A DNA stretch of 64,000 nucleotides from DATARH01 sp963734125. GTDB taxonomy: Bacteria > Pseudomonadota > Alphaproteobacteria > ATCC43930 > CGMCC-115725. The stretch lies in the NCBI GenBank assembly GCA_963734125.1, contig CAVTGB010000035.1:1-64000 (forward strand). The letters run 5' to 3'. The first letter of the stretch is position 1. The number at the start of each line of letters is the position of its first letter. This document shows, in pieces, positions 24,816 through 35,348 of this stretch. The position numbers were made by a program, and so were the translations under genes. The notes beneath the pieces are model-generated. The model made no database searches. It was not told the origin of the DNA and saw only the letters and a program-made list of their open reading frames with translations.

Positions 24816-26203
24816 GCGGCGCCATCCCGACGATCGCCGAGGCGGCGCGCCTGATCGCCGCCCGCCAGCTATCCCCGGTCGAATTGACCCGGGCCTGCTT
24901 TGAGCGCGTGCACGCGCTCAACAACCGGCTGCACGCCTTTGTCCATCTGACCGAGGAGCGTGCGCTGGCCGAGGCGCGCGCGGCCGAGGCGGCGATCATG
25001 ACCGGCGCCCCCAAGGGCAAGCTGCACGGCATCCCGATCGGCCTCAAGGACATCGTCGACACCAAGGGGATCCCGACGACCTGCGGCTCGAAAATCCTGC
25101 AGGACAATATCCCCGATAGCGACGCCACCTGCGCCGAGCTCCTTGCCGCCGCCGGCACCGTTCTCATCGGCAAGACACAGACACATGAATTCGCCGATGG
25201 CGGCCCCTCGTTCGATCTGCCGCGGCCGCCGGCGCGCAATCCCTGGGACACCGGGCATTTCACCGCCGGCAGCAGCAGCGGCACCGGGGCCGGAATCGCC
25301 GGCGCGCTCATCCTCGGCGGCATCGGCACCGACACCGGCGGCTCGATCCGGGGGCCCGCCGCGCTGTGCGGGATCGCCGGGTTGAAGCCAACCTATGGCC
25401 TCGTCAGCCGCGCCGGCGTCGCCCCGGCCGCGTTCAGCCTCGACCATATCGGCCCGATGGCGTGGACCGCCGAGGACTGCGCGCTGATGCTGCAGGTCTT
25501 GGCCGGCCATGACCCGCGCGACCCGGCGAGCGCGGATCGGCCCGCCCCCGACTACACCCAAGCACTCGGGCGCGGGATCAAGGGCACGCGGATCGGCGTC
25601 GTCCATCATTTTCACGAGGTCGATTACAAGGTGTCGGAGGGCGTCCGCGCCGGGATCGACGCGGCGATCGCCACGTTCCGCGGGCTCGGCGCGGAGATCC
25701 GCGAGGTTCAGCTCTCGCCGCTGCAGGATTGGGGCGCCTGCGGCTCGTTGATCTCGATGACCGAGCGGGCCGCCGCTTACGAAGAATGGGCGCGAACCCG
25801 GCTGCGCGATTTCAGCGAGCGGGTGCAGCGCCGGCTGATGCTCGGCGCGCTCGTGTCCGGGGTCGATTATGTCCAGGCGGTGCGCCGGCGCCGCGAATTG
25901 CGCGCCGAACTCCATGCCGCGATGGCCGGGCTCGACATCGTCTTGACCGCGTCGCAGACCGGCGAAGCCCCGAAGATCGACGAGGTGCCGGCCTGGGACA
26001 GCTTTGCCGCGCCGAGCTTTACCATTCCGTTCAACGTCGCCGGCTACCCGGCGATCACGGTGTGCGCCGGGTTCGGCGCCGGCGGGTTGCCGGTCGCAAT
26101 CCAGCTGGTCGGCAAGCCCTTTGCCGAAGCGACCGTACTGCACGTCGCCGACGCATTTGAAAAAGCGACGCCGTTCCGCGACGCGCGGCCCGCCCTGGCC
26201 TGA
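24812..26203 (+). CDS. Amidase-signature hydrolase (AtzE/GatA family)
   Basis: 463 residues. The catalytic Lys-cisSer-Ser triad is visible: K79 in IPIGLKDIVDTKG, S154 in TAGSSSGTGAG and S178 in GTDTGGSIRGPAALCG. The 75- and 24-residue spacings are those of the family. The rest is typical (AGLKPTYGLVSRAGVAPAAF, then FTIPFNVAGYPAITVCAGF). Coupling with the AtzG-like gene suggests a carboxybiuret-, allophanate- or related amide hydrolase rather than a stand-alone aryl amidase. GatB is absent, so it is not the tRNA amidotransferase. Confidence 0.88.
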   Translation: MSGAIPTIAEAARLIAARQLSPVELTRACFERVHALNNRLHAFVHLTEERALAEARAAEAAIMTGAPKGKLHGIPIGLKDIVDTKGIPTTCGSKILQDNIPDSDATCAELLAAAGTVLIGKTQTHEFADGGPSFDLPRPPARNPWDTGHFTAGSSSGTGAGIAGALILGGIGTDTGGSIRGPAALCGIAGLKPTYGLVSRAGVAPAAFSLDHIGPMAWTAEDCALMLQVLAGHDPRDPASADRPAPDYTQALGRGIKGTRIGVVHHFHEVDYKVSEGVRAGIDAAIATFRGLGAEIREVQLSPLQDWGACGSLISMTERAAAYEEWARTRLRDFSERVQRRLMLGALVSGVDYVQAVRRRRELRAELHAAMAGLDIVLTASQTGEAPKIDEVPAWDSFAAPSFTIPFNVAGYPAITVCAGFGAGGLPVAIQLVGKPFAEATVLHVADAFEKATPFRDARPALA

Positions 26204-26253
26204 GCCGGCAGCGCCCCCGCCCGGTCCAGCCGATCGACGGGAGGTCGCTGAGC

Positions 26254-27396
26254 ATGGCCTCCGACCCGGCGGCGGCCCGCGCCGGCGCGGTTCTCGACAT
26301 CGATCTCGCCGGAATTGTCGAAAACTGGCGGCTGCTCGCGCGGCAGGCCGACCCGGCGCTGTGCGCCGCCGTCGTCAAGGCGAACGGCTATGGCCTGGGC
26401 GCGGTGCCGGTGGCGCGCGCACTCCTGGCCGCCGGGTGCCGGATGTTTTTCGTCGCGACCCTCGACGAAGGCATCGCCCTGCGGGCGGGATTGGGCGGGG
26501 CGCCGGAGATCGCCGTCTTCAACGGTCCCTTGCCGGGAACGGCCGCAGACTTCACCGCGCATGCGCTGATCCCGGTGCTGAACGAGCCCGGCCAGATCGC
26601 AGAATGGGCTGCGTTGGCACTCTGCGTCCTTCGAGACGCGCCCCTCCCCGGGCAGGCTGCCGCCATCCTCCATGTCGACACCGGGATGGCGCGGCTTGGC
26701 CTCGACGCGTGCGAATTCGCGGCCGTCGTCGCGAACCCGCCGCCCTTCGCCTGGCGCGCAGTGATCAGCCACACTGCCTGCGCCGACCGTCCCGACCACC
26801 CGCTCAACGAACGCCAGCGCGCCCGATTCGCCGCCGCGGCTGCGCAACTGCCGGGGGTGCCGGCGGGCCTTGCCGCATCCTCGGGGATCTTTCTCGGGCC
26901 GTCCTATCATTTCGACCTGGTGCGCCCGGGCGCCGCCCTCTTTGGCATCAACCCGGTTCCCGGCCGCCCCAATCCGCTGCGCCAAATCGTCCGGCTGCGC
27001 GCCAAAATCGTGCAGGTCCGCCAAATTGACAGGGGTCAGTCGGTTGGCTACGGTGCCGCCCATGTCATGAAGACTCCGGGCCGCGCCGCGACGGTGGCGG
27101 TCGGCTACGGCGATGGCTGGCTGCGCTCGCTGAGCCATCGCGGCTGCGGCTATCTCGCCGGTGCGCGCGTTCCCCTGCTTGGCCGGGTCTCGATGGATCT
27201 TGTCACATTCGACGTATCGGCGGTGGCTCCGGAGCTGGCGCACCCCGGTGCGATGATCGAGCTTTTGGGCGCCCAATATGGGGTGGATGACGCGGCGGCC
27301 GATGCCGGAACGATCGGCTACGAGATCCTCTGCGCGCTCGGTTCGCGCTATCACCGCGTCTATCGCGAATCCTCCGCGATACCCTTCCCGGAATGA
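26254..27396 (+). CDS. alr: Alanine racemase
   Basis: 380 residues. PLP-dependent racemisation of L- to D-alanine for peptidoglycan. The PLP lysine K42 is in AAVVKANGYGLGAVPVARAL. Also present are FVATLDEGIALRAGL, the substrate-side block HVDTGMARLGLDA, the second catalytic tyrosine region GQSVGYGAAHV, and the C-terminal VAVGYGDGWLRSLSHRG and GRVSMDLVTFDVS. Between EWAALA and HVDTGM lies an unusual stretch (LCVLRDAPLPGQAAAI) encoded by sequence identical to a dispersed repeat arm. First gene of alr-mlaE-mlaF-radA; its stop overlaps mlaE by 4 nt. Confidence 0.95.
   Translation: MASDPAAARAGAVLDIDLAGIVENWRLLARQADPALCAAVVKANGYGLGAVPVARALLAAGCRMFFVATLDEGIALRAGLGGAPEIAVFNGPLPGTAADFTAHALIPVLNEPGQIAEWAALALCVLRDAPLPGQAAAILHVDTGMARLGLDACEFAAVVANPPPFAWRAVISHTACADRPDHPLNERQRARFAAAAAQLPGVPAGLAASSGIFLGPSYHFDLVRPGAALFGINPVPGRPNPLRQIVRLRAKIVQVRQIDRGQSVGYGAAHVMKTPGRAATVAVGYGDGWLRSLSHRGCGYLAGARVPLLGRVSMDLVTFDVSAVAPELAHPGAMIELLGAQYGVDDAAADAGTIGYEILCALGSRYHRVYRESSAIPFPE
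26620..26665. repeat. Dispersed repeat arm embedded in frame in alr
   Basis: ctctgcgtccttcgagacgc at 26620-26639 is identical to 5513-5532, the left part of the inverted repeat between arsC and queC. The following bases (gcccctccccgggcaggctgc) form a degenerate hairpin, and 'catcctcca' resembles the usual far end of such elements. The reading frame of alr passes through without a break. Confidence 0.5.
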
Positions 27397-28166
27397 TCGC
27401 CTTTCTTGCGTCGATCGGCGCGGCCTTTCTCGCCTTTCTCGCCGCGGCCGGACGGCTGGCGATGTTCGCCGGACAGGCGCTCGGCACCGGGCTGACCCCG
27501 CCCTATTACCCCCGCATGATCCTGCGACAGATCGTCTATGTCGGCTATTTTTCGCTGCCGGTCGTGGGGCTGACCGCGCTCTTCACCGGGATGGTCTTGG
27601 CGCTGCAATCCTACACCGGGTTTGCCCGCTTCAACGCCGAGGGTGCGATCGCGACGGTGGTCGTCTTGTCGGTGACGCGCGAACTGGGGCCGGTCATTGC
27701 CGGGCTGATGGTGGCCGGGAGGGTCGGGGCCGCGATGGCGGCCGAGATCGGGACGATGCGCGTCACCGACCAGATCGACGCGCTCTCGACACTGTCGACC
27801 GACCCCTTGCGCTATCTGGTGCTGCCGCGGTTGCTCGCCGGGCTCCTGACCCTGCCCGCGCTCGTCTTCGTCGCCGACATCATCGGCGTCTTTGGCGGCT
27901 TTCTCGTCGGCACCTACAAGCTCAATTTCAACCCGGCAACCTTTCTGACCCAGACCGAGCAGTATCTGGCAACAATGGACGTCGTCTCCGGACTGGTAAA
28001 AGCCGCCGTGTTCGGCTTCATTGTCGCGCTGATGGGCTGCTATCAGGGCTATTATTCGCAGGGCGGCGCCGAGGGGGTGGGCCAGGCGACAACCCACGCG
28101 GTGGTGTCGGCCTCGATCCTGATCCTCTTGTCGGATTATTTCCTGACCCAGGCATTTTTCACGTGA
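27393..28166 (+). CDS. mlaE: MlaE-type ABC permease (phospholipid transport)
   Basis: 257 residues with about five to six hydrophobic segments. Signature stretches are LVVGLTALFTGMVLALQS-like (PVVGLTALFTGMVLALQSYT), the conserved TRELGPVIAGLMVAGRVGAA and MAAEIGTMRVTDQIDALS. The C-terminal AEGVGQATTHAVVSASILIL is also typical. This is the inner-membrane permease of the Mla system that moves phospholipids between the membranes. It overlaps alr (ATGA) and shares one base with mlaF. No mlaD or mlaC follows here. Confidence 0.93.
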   Translation: MIAFLASIGAAFLAFLAAAGRLAMFAGQALGTGLTPPYYPRMILRQIVYVGYFSLPVVGLTALFTGMVLALQSYTGFARFNAEGAIATVVVLSVTRELGPVIAGLMVAGRVGAAMAAEIGTMRVTDQIDALSTLSTDPLRYLVLPRLLAGLLTLPALVFVADIIGVFGGFLVGTYKLNFNPATFLTQTEQYLATMDVVSGLVKAAVFGFIVALMGCYQGYYSQGGAEGVGQATTHAVVSASILILLSDYFLTQAFFT

Positions 28167-28950
28167 TGAGCGGCGCCAGCGCCCCGGTCCCGAAGATCTC
28201 AGTCAGCGGACTGGAAAAATCCTTCGGCGAGAAGCGCGTGCTCGACGGGGTCATGATCGATGTCGCCGCCGGCGAGAGCCTCGTCATCATCGGCGGCTCG
28301 GGCACCGGGAAGTCGGTCCTGATCAAGTGCATCCTCGGGTTGATGCGCCCCGAAGCCGGGTCGATTCGCATCGACGGCGAGGAAACGACGGGCATCGGCC
28401 GCACCGCGCGCGAAACGCTGATGCGCCGCTTTGGCATGCTGTTCCAGGGCAGCGCGCTATTCGATTCGCTGCGCGTATGGGAGAATGTCGCATTCGGGCT
28501 GATCCAGGGGCGCGGCATGGCGCGCCAACAGGCGCACGAGATCGCGTTGACAAAGCTGGCCGCGGTCGGGCTCGGGCCCGAAATCGGCGACCTCAGCCCC
28601 TCCGAGCTGTCGGGCGGGATGCAGAAGCGGGTGGCGCTCGCCCGCGCGGTTGCGGCCGAGCCGGAGATCCTGTTTTTCGACGAGCCGACGACCGGGCTCG
28701 ACCCGATCATGGCCGATGTCATCAACCGGCTGATCGTCGATCTGGTGCGCGGCCTCGGCGTCACCGCGATCTCGATCACCCATGACATGACGAGCGCGCG
28801 CAAGATTGCCGACCGCATCGCGATGCTGCACAAGGGAGGGATCATCTGGCAGGGGGCGACGGCCGAGATCGATAAGACCGACAACCCCTTTGTCGACCAG
28901 TTCGTCCACGGCCGCGCCGAGGGGCCGATCGAGATGGAGGTGCGCGCGGC

Positions 28951-28954
<4 letters not shown>
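28166..28954 (+). CDS. mlaF: MlaF-type ABC ATPase
   Basis: 262 residues from ATG 28166. Walker A VIIGGSGTGKSVLIKCI, Q-loop GMLFQGSALFDSLRVWENV, signature LSPSELSGGMQKRVALARAV, Walker B EILFFDEPTTGLDPIMADV and H-loop SITHDMTSARK. Pairs with MlaE. Start chosen at the ATG overlapping the mlaE stop, since the frame also stays open upstream through mlaE. Its own stop overlaps radA (ATGA). Confidence 0.94.
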
Positions 28955-30441
<1,487 letters not shown>

Positions 30442-30447
30442 GGGTTA

Positions 30448-31131
30448 ATGATGAACCCGCTCGACATCGGGGTCATCGGGATCGTCGCATTGTCGGCGCT
30501 GTTCGCCTTCGCGCGCGGCTTTGTCCGCGAAGCCTTGTCGATCATCGCCTGGGTTGGCGCGGCCGCGATCACGCTCTACGGATTCAATTGGGTCCACGCA
30601 CAAATCGAGCCGCGGGTACACGACAAGCTGCTCTCGCAGGTGATCGCTGGGTTTGGCCTCTTCGTCGCCAGCATCATCGCCCTGACGATCCTGACCGGCA
30701 TGTTCGCGAACATGGTGCGGGGGGCCGGACTTTCGCCGATCGACCGGACCTTGGGTTTCATCTTCGGCCTGGCGCGCGGCGCGTTTCTTGTCTGCTTCGC
30801 CTACCTCCTACTGGATTTCAGCGGCATCCAGCCGAGCGACCGGCCGGTATGGATCCGCGAGGCGAAAAGCGAGCCCTACCTGCACCAAGGCGCCGAAGCG
30901 TTGCGCGGATTTCTGCCCGAATCGCTGAAGGCCAAAGGCGCCACTGCTGCCGAGGAATTGCTGCGAACCGTTGATCCAAATGCCGCGCAGAAAGCCGAGG
31001 CCGATCGGGCGATGCGCGCTCTGACGAACCCGGCCCCGCCGGCGCCGCCGACCACCGATTCGGCGCCGGCGCCAAACTATCCGCAGGGCGACAAGCGCGA
31101 GCTCGACCGGCTCATCGGCACCCAGCATTGA
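30448..31131 (+). CDS. cvpA: CvpA family membrane protein
   Basis: 227 residues. Four transmembrane segments in the first 140 residues: DIGVIGIVALSALFAFARGF, LSIIAWVGAAAITLYGF, VIAGFGLFVASIIALTILTG and TLGFIFGLARGAFLVCFAYL. A soluble C-terminal tail follows, rich in Ala/Pro. CvpA proteins are linked to colicin V export and envelope stress tolerance, and the gene is next to purF as in E. coli. ATG 30448 or the next codon (ATG 30451) may be used. Confidence 0.9.
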   Translation: MMNPLDIGVIGIVALSALFAFARGFVREALSIIAWVGAAAITLYGFNWVHAQIEPRVHDKLLSQVIAGFGLFVASIIALTILTGMFANMVRGAGLSPIDRTLGFIFGLARGAFLVCFAYLLLDFSGIQPSDRPVWIREAKSEPYLHQGAEALRGFLPESLKAKGATAAEELLRTVDPNAAQKAEADRAMRALTNPAPPAPPTTDSAPAPNYPQGDKRELDRLIGTQH

Positions 31132-31249
31132 GGGGTATGGCGCGCTCCCTCTGCGCCCCCGGGGTGTGCCGGCGGGCTCCTGCCCTCGCAATGGGCAGGG
31201 CGGCGTCATATATTCGTCATGGCCGGGATGGCCGGATCGAGGGAGGCGG

Positions 31250-32686
31250 ATGGCCGAAGACCACTTCCACGAGGAATGCGGCGTTTTCGGGGTTTATGGC
31301 CATCCCGACGCGGCGGCTCTGACCGCGCTCGGGCTGCACGCCCTGCAGCATCGCGGCCAGGAATCGGCCGGCATCGTCGCCTATGACGGCGAGCAGTTCA
31401 GCGCCCATCGCGGTCCGGGTCTCGTCAGCGACAATTTCAGCTCGAAGGACGTGATCGCCCGGCTGCCGGGCGCGATGGCGATCGGCCATGTGCGCTATGC
31501 GACGACGGGCGAAGTGGCGACGCGCAACATCCAGCCGCTGTTCGCCGATTTCGAATTCGGCGGGCTGGCGCTCTGCCACAACGGCAACCTGACCAACTCC
31601 TACCATCTGCGCCGCCAACTGGTGCGGCGCGGCAGCCTGTTTCAGTCGACGAGCGACACCGAGGTCATCGTCCACCTGATCGCGACGAGCCTAAAGGATA
31701 CCGTCGTCGAGCGCCTGACCGACGGATTGCGCCAAGTCGAGGGGGCATATTCCCTGGTTGCGCTGTCTCAGGATTCGGTGATCGGGCTGCGCGATCCGTT
31801 AGGGGTGCGCCCGCTCGTCCTCGGCCGGCTCGGCGACGCGTGGATCCTCGCCTCGGAGACCTGCGCCCTCGACATCATCGGTGCCGAGTTCGTCCGCGAT
31901 GTCGAACCCGGCGAGATCGTCATCATCGGCGTCGGTGGGGTACGAAGCGTGCACCCGTTCGACAATGTGCCAAAGCGGTTCTGCGTCTTCGAGTACATCT
32001 ATTTCGCGCGGCCCGACAGCGTGCTCGAAGGCGACAGCGTCTATGACGCCAGGAAGCGCATCGGCCGCGAGCTGGCGCGCGAAGCGCCGGTCGATGCCGA
32101 TATCGTCGTGCCGGTGCCCGATTCGGGCGTGCCGGCGGCCTTGGGGTATGCCGCCGAATCGGGGCTGCCGTTCGAATTGGGGATCATCCGCAACCATTAT
32201 GTCGGGCGCACCTTTATCGAGCCTACCGACCAGATACGCCATCTGGGGGTGCGCTTGAAGCACAACGCCAACCGCGCCGACCTCAAGGGGAAGCGTGTGA
32301 TCCTGGTCGACGATTCGATCGTCCGCGGCACCACGTCGACAAAGATCGTCGAGATGATCCGCCACGCCGGTGCGCGCGAAGTACACATGCGGGTCTCCAG
32401 CCCGCCGACGCGCTATTCGTGCTTCTACGGGATTGCGACGCCATCGCGCGATCAGCTTCTCGCCGCCCGCTTCGACGTTGACCAGATGGCCGAATTCATC
32501 GGCGTCGACAGCCTCGCCTTCCTCTCGATCGACGGCCTCTACCGGGCGATGGGCATGGCGCGCCGCGACCCGCTAGCGCCGCGCTTTTGCGATGCGTGCT
32601 TTACCGGCGACTATCCGATCCGGCCGGCCGACGCCGACAATGGCAAGGTCTCCGTCCAGCTCTCGCTGTTGACCGAAAACGCGTGA
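31250..32686 (+). CDS. purF: Amidophosphoribosyltransferase
   Basis: 478 residues from ATG 31250 (gggaggcgg just upstream). First committed step of purine synthesis: PRPP plus glutamine to phosphoribosylamine. The short propeptide MAEDHFHEE precedes the catalytic C10 (CGVFGVYGHPDAAAL), which should become the N-terminal nucleophile after processing. Glutaminase motifs are HVRYATTGEVATRN and LALCHNGNLTN. The transferase part has the PRPP site RVILVDDSIVRGTTSTKIVE, and CFYGIATPSRDQLLAARFDV is near the end. The 118-bp leader holds a ctgccctcgcaatgggcag hairpin. Confidence 0.96.
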   Translation: MAEDHFHEECGVFGVYGHPDAAALTALGLHALQHRGQESAGIVAYDGEQFSAHRGPGLVSDNFSSKDVIARLPGAMAIGHVRYATTGEVATRNIQPLFADFEFGGLALCHNGNLTNSYHLRRQLVRRGSLFQSTSDTEVIVHLIATSLKDTVVERLTDGLRQVEGAYSLVALSQDSVIGLRDPLGVRPLVLGRLGDAWILASETCALDIIGAEFVRDVEPGEIVIIGVGGVRSVHPFDNVPKRFCVFEYIYFARPDSVLEGDSVYDARKRIGRELAREAPVDADIVVPVPDSGVPAALGYAAESGLPFELGIIRNHYVGRTFIEPTDQIRHLGVRLKHNANRADLKGKRVILVDDSIVRGTTSTKIVEMIRHAGAREVHMRVSSPPTRYSCFYGIATPSRDQLLAARFDVDQMAEFIGVDSLAFLSIDGLYRAMGMARRDPLAPRFCDACFTGDYPIRPADADNGKVSVQLSLLTENA

Positions 32687-33180
32687 GTGTTCTCCCGCCG
32701 AAGCAGGAGCAGTACCTACACCGCTTTTTCGAAATAACCCTCGTCCTCAAGGCGGTTTTCGCCGGCGGTGAGATGCTTGCGGCGCTGGGCGCTTTTCTCG
32801 TCAACCCACGCTTTCTGTCATGGCTCATCGGGACGATTACGCACGCGGAACTGACGGAAGACCCGCGCGACTTTGTTGCTAATTACATTGTTCAGTGGGC
32901 GCAGAACCTGTCGGTGAGCACCCAGCGCTTCATGGCTTTGTATCTGCTGAGCCATGGAGCCATCAAACTGTGGCTGATCGTTGGTCTGCTGCGAGAACAG
33001 CTATGGTACTATCCAGTCGCGCTCACCGTCTTCGGGCTGTTCGTCACCTACCAGGTCTACCGGTTCAGTTTTACTCATTCCTTTTGGTTGATGCTGATAA
33101 CGGGGGTGGATGTCGTCGTAATCGGGTTGACCTGGCATGAGGACAAATATTTACGTCGTCGCAGAACGTCGGCACCATGA
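32683..33180 (+). CDS. DUF2127 membrane protein
   Basis: 165 residues from GTG 32683, which overlaps the purF stop (GTGA). Four hydrophobic segments: LVLKAVFAGGEMLAALGAFL, MALYLLSHGAIKLWLIVGLL, YYPVALTVFGLFVTYQVYRF and SFWLMLITGVDVVVIGLTWH. The family pattern HRFFEITLVLKAV, ELTEDPRDFVANYIVQ and STQRFMALYLLSHG is clear. Function unknown. Its codon use is noticeably less GC-rich than the genes around it, so it may be a later arrival placed between purF and the SDR gene. Confidence 0.85.
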   Translation: MSVLPPKQEQYLHRFFEITLVLKAVFAGGEMLAALGAFLVNPRFLSWLIGTITHAELTEDPRDFVANYIVQWAQNLSVSTQRFMALYLLSHGAIKLWLIVGLLREQLWYYPVALTVFGLFVTYQVYRFSFTHSFWLMLITGVDVVVIGLTWHEDKYLRRRRTSAP

Positions 33181-33944
33181 AACCGGCGCCTAGCTCAGCC
33201 GCGATTGCCACCGGCCGGCTCGCCGGCAGGATTGCGTTGATTACCGGAGCTTCGCGCGGCATCGGCGCCGCAATCGCCCGGCTCTTTGCCGGCGAAGGGG
33301 CGCATGTCGTGCTCGCGGCGCGTACCGTCGGCGGCCTCGAGGAGGTTGACGACCAAATCCGGGCGGCCGGCGGCAGCGCCACCTTGGTGCCGTTCGATCT
33401 GCGCGAGTTCATCAAGATCGACGAACTGGCCGCCGCCATCTATGAGCGCTATGGCCGGCTCGACATCCTCGTCGGCAATGCCGCCGAATTCGGCGTGTTC
33501 TCGCCGGCCGGCCATATCGACCCGAAGCTCTGGAGCGAGATCATCGAATTGAACCTGACCGCCAACTGGCGGCTCATCCGGGCGATGGATCCGCTGTTGC
33601 GCGCCGCCCCCTCGGGCCGGGCGATCTTTGTCACCAGCCGGCTGGCGCGGGACGCCCTCCCCTATTACGGCCCTTACGCGGTCGCCAAGGCCGGCCTGGA
33701 AACCCTGGTGCGGATCTATGCCGGCGAAATCGTCCGCACCGGGGTGCGCGCCAACCTGATCGACCCCGGCGTTGTGCGCACCCGGCTGCGCGCCACGATC
33801 TTCCCGGGCGAGAACCCGGCGGACCTGCCGGGCCCGGAGAGCGTCGCGCAAGCCTTCCTCGAACTCGCCGTGCCCGAATGCACCCGCAACGGCGAAATCG
33901 TCACCGTGACGCCCGAAGTAATCGCTTCCTACCTCGGCGCATAG
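33177..33944 (+). CDS. Short-chain dehydrogenase/reductase
   Basis: 255 residues. Classical SDR: cofactor site IALITGASRGIGAAIARLFA, ILVGNAAEF (NAG-like), the catalytic Ser region IFVTSRLARDALPYYGPYAV and K in YAVAKAGLETLVRIYAGEIV. The YxxxK is YGPYAVAK. The closest-looking group is the YciK/FabG-like alphaproteobacterial SDRs next to der; substrate unknown. Starts at an ATGA overlap with the DUF2127 gene. Its last 16 nt overlap the end of der on the other strand. Confidence 0.88.
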   Translation: MKPAPSSAAIATGRLAGRIALITGASRGIGAAIARLFAGEGAHVVLAARTVGGLEEVDDQIRAAGGSATLVPFDLREFIKIDELAAAIYERYGRLDILVGNAAEFGVFSPAGHIDPKLWSEIIELNLTANWRLIRAMDPLLRAAPSGRAIFVTSRLARDALPYYGPYAVAKAGLETLVRIYAGEIVRTGVRANLIDPGVVRTRLRATIFPGENPADLPGPESVAQAFLELAVPECTRNGEIVTVTPEVIASYLGA

Positions 33945-35278
33945 GGGTTTTCGCCCTTGCGCAGCATCAGGCGAATGGGGGTGCCGGGGAGCGCCAGATC
34001 CTCGCGCAGCGCGTTGACCAGGTAGCGCCGGTAGGATTCCGGGAGCTCGCCCGGTTGCGAGGCAAACAGGGCAAAGGATGGCGGTCTCGTATTGACCTGG
34101 GTGATGTAGCGCAGCCGCAAGCGCCGCCCGGCCGCCAGCGGCGGCGGGTGATGCTCCTGGATCCTTGCCAGCCAGCGGTTTAGCGCGGCGGTCGGCACCC
34201 GCCGGTTCCATACCGCATCGGCGGCGAACACCGCCTTCATCAGGGCATTGATCCCGTAACCGGTGAGCCCTGAAACCGCGACGAGCGCAACCCCGCGCAG
34301 TTGCGGCAACGCGTCGTCAACCCGCTCGCGCAACCGCGCCTGCGTCGCCTTGGGCTCCCTCACCAGATCCCATTTATCGGCGGCCAGCACGAGCGAGCGG
34401 CCTTCCTCGGCGACCATGTTGGCGATCGTCAGGTCCTGGCGCTCCAGGGGCTCCAGCGCGTCGCTGACCAGGATGACGGTTTCGGCAAAGCGCACGGCGC
34501 GCCGCGTGTCGGCGACCGAGAGCCGCTCGAGCCGCGCCTCGATCCGCGCCCGGCGGCGCATCCCGGCGGTATCGATCAGCCGGATCGGTCGCCCGGCCCA
34601 CGACCACTCGACCGCAATCGCGTCCCGGGTGATGCCGGGCTCGGGGCCGGTCAGCACCCGGTCCTCACCGAGGAGACGGTTGACCAGCGTCGACTTTCCG
34701 ACATTGGGCCGCCCGACAACGGCGAGCTGCAGCGGCTTTTCCGCGGGGGTTTCGGGCAGACCGGCGGCGGTGTCGGTCTCCGCGGGGGTGGCGAACGGCA
34801 AAAGGCGTTCGTAGAGCTCGCCAAGACCCTCGCCGTGTCGGGCCGAGATCGCCACCGGGTCGCCGAGCCCGAGCTCGTAGGCCTCACCCAATTCGCCCAG
34901 CGCGGTGCGGGTTTCGGCCTTGTTGGCGACGAGGACGACCGGTTTTCCGGTGCGCTGCAGCCAGCGGGCAAAATGGCGGTCCTGCGGCGTCACCCCCTCG
35001 CGCGCATCGATGACGAGGAGCGCGACATCGGCTTCGTCGAGCGAGCGCTCGGTCTGTACCCGGATCCGGCCGGCGAGGGTCTCGGGCGGCGCTTCTTCGA
35101 GCCCGGCAGTGTCGATCAGCCGGAAGGCGAGATCGGCGATATGCCCTGCCCCCTCGCGGCGGTCGCGGGTCACCCCGGGTAGATCATCGACGAGCGCAAG
35201 CTGGCGGCCGACGAGCCGGTTGAACAGTGTCGACTTGCCGACATTGGGACGCCCGAGGATCGCGATGGTGAAAGACAT
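33929..35278 (-). CDS. der: Ribosome biogenesis GTPase Der (EngA)
   Basis: 449 residues with two tandem G domains and a KH-like end. The first P-loop is LGRPNVGKSTLFNRLVGRQL at residue 8, with DLPGVTRDRREG and DTAGLEE. The second is VGRPNVGKSTLVNRLLGEDR, with EPGITRDAIAVEW, DTAGMRRR and AADKWDL. The C-terminal KH domain has TQVNTRPPSFALFASQPGEL. Der acts in 50S assembly. Downstream of bamB in a yfgM-bamB-der block that is also conserved in E. coli. Confidence 0.96.
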   Translation of the reverse strand: MSFTIAILGRPNVGKSTLFNRLVGRQLALVDDLPGVTRDRREGAGHIADLAFRLIDTAGLEEAPPETLAGRIRVQTERSLDEADVALLVIDAREGVTPQDRHFARWLQRTGKPVVLVANKAETRTALGELGEAYELGLGDPVAISARHGEGLGELYERLLPFATPAETDTAAGLPETPAEKPLQLAVVGRPNVGKSTLVNRLLGEDRVLTGPEPGITRDAIAVEWSWAGRPIRLIDTAGMRRRARIEARLERLSVADTRRAVRFAETVILVSDALEPLERQDLTIANMVAEEGRSLVLAADKWDLVREPKATQARLRERVDDALPQLRGVALVAVSGLTGYGINALMKAVFAADAVWNRRVPTAALNRWLARIQEHHPPPLAAGRRLRLRYITQVNTRPPSFALFASQPGELPESYRRYLVNALREDLALPGTPIRLMLRKGENPYAPR

Positions 35279-35348
35279 TGTCCCGAAACCACCAATCCAG
35301 CCGCCTGGAGGGATGCCCGCTGACGCGGGTGTGACGCGGGGCGGGCGA

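Noticed and set aside
31132..31249. Purine riboswitch or attenuator before purF
   Set aside because: Only a simple 6-bp hairpin (ctgccc/gggcag) is visible; no riboswitch core motifs.
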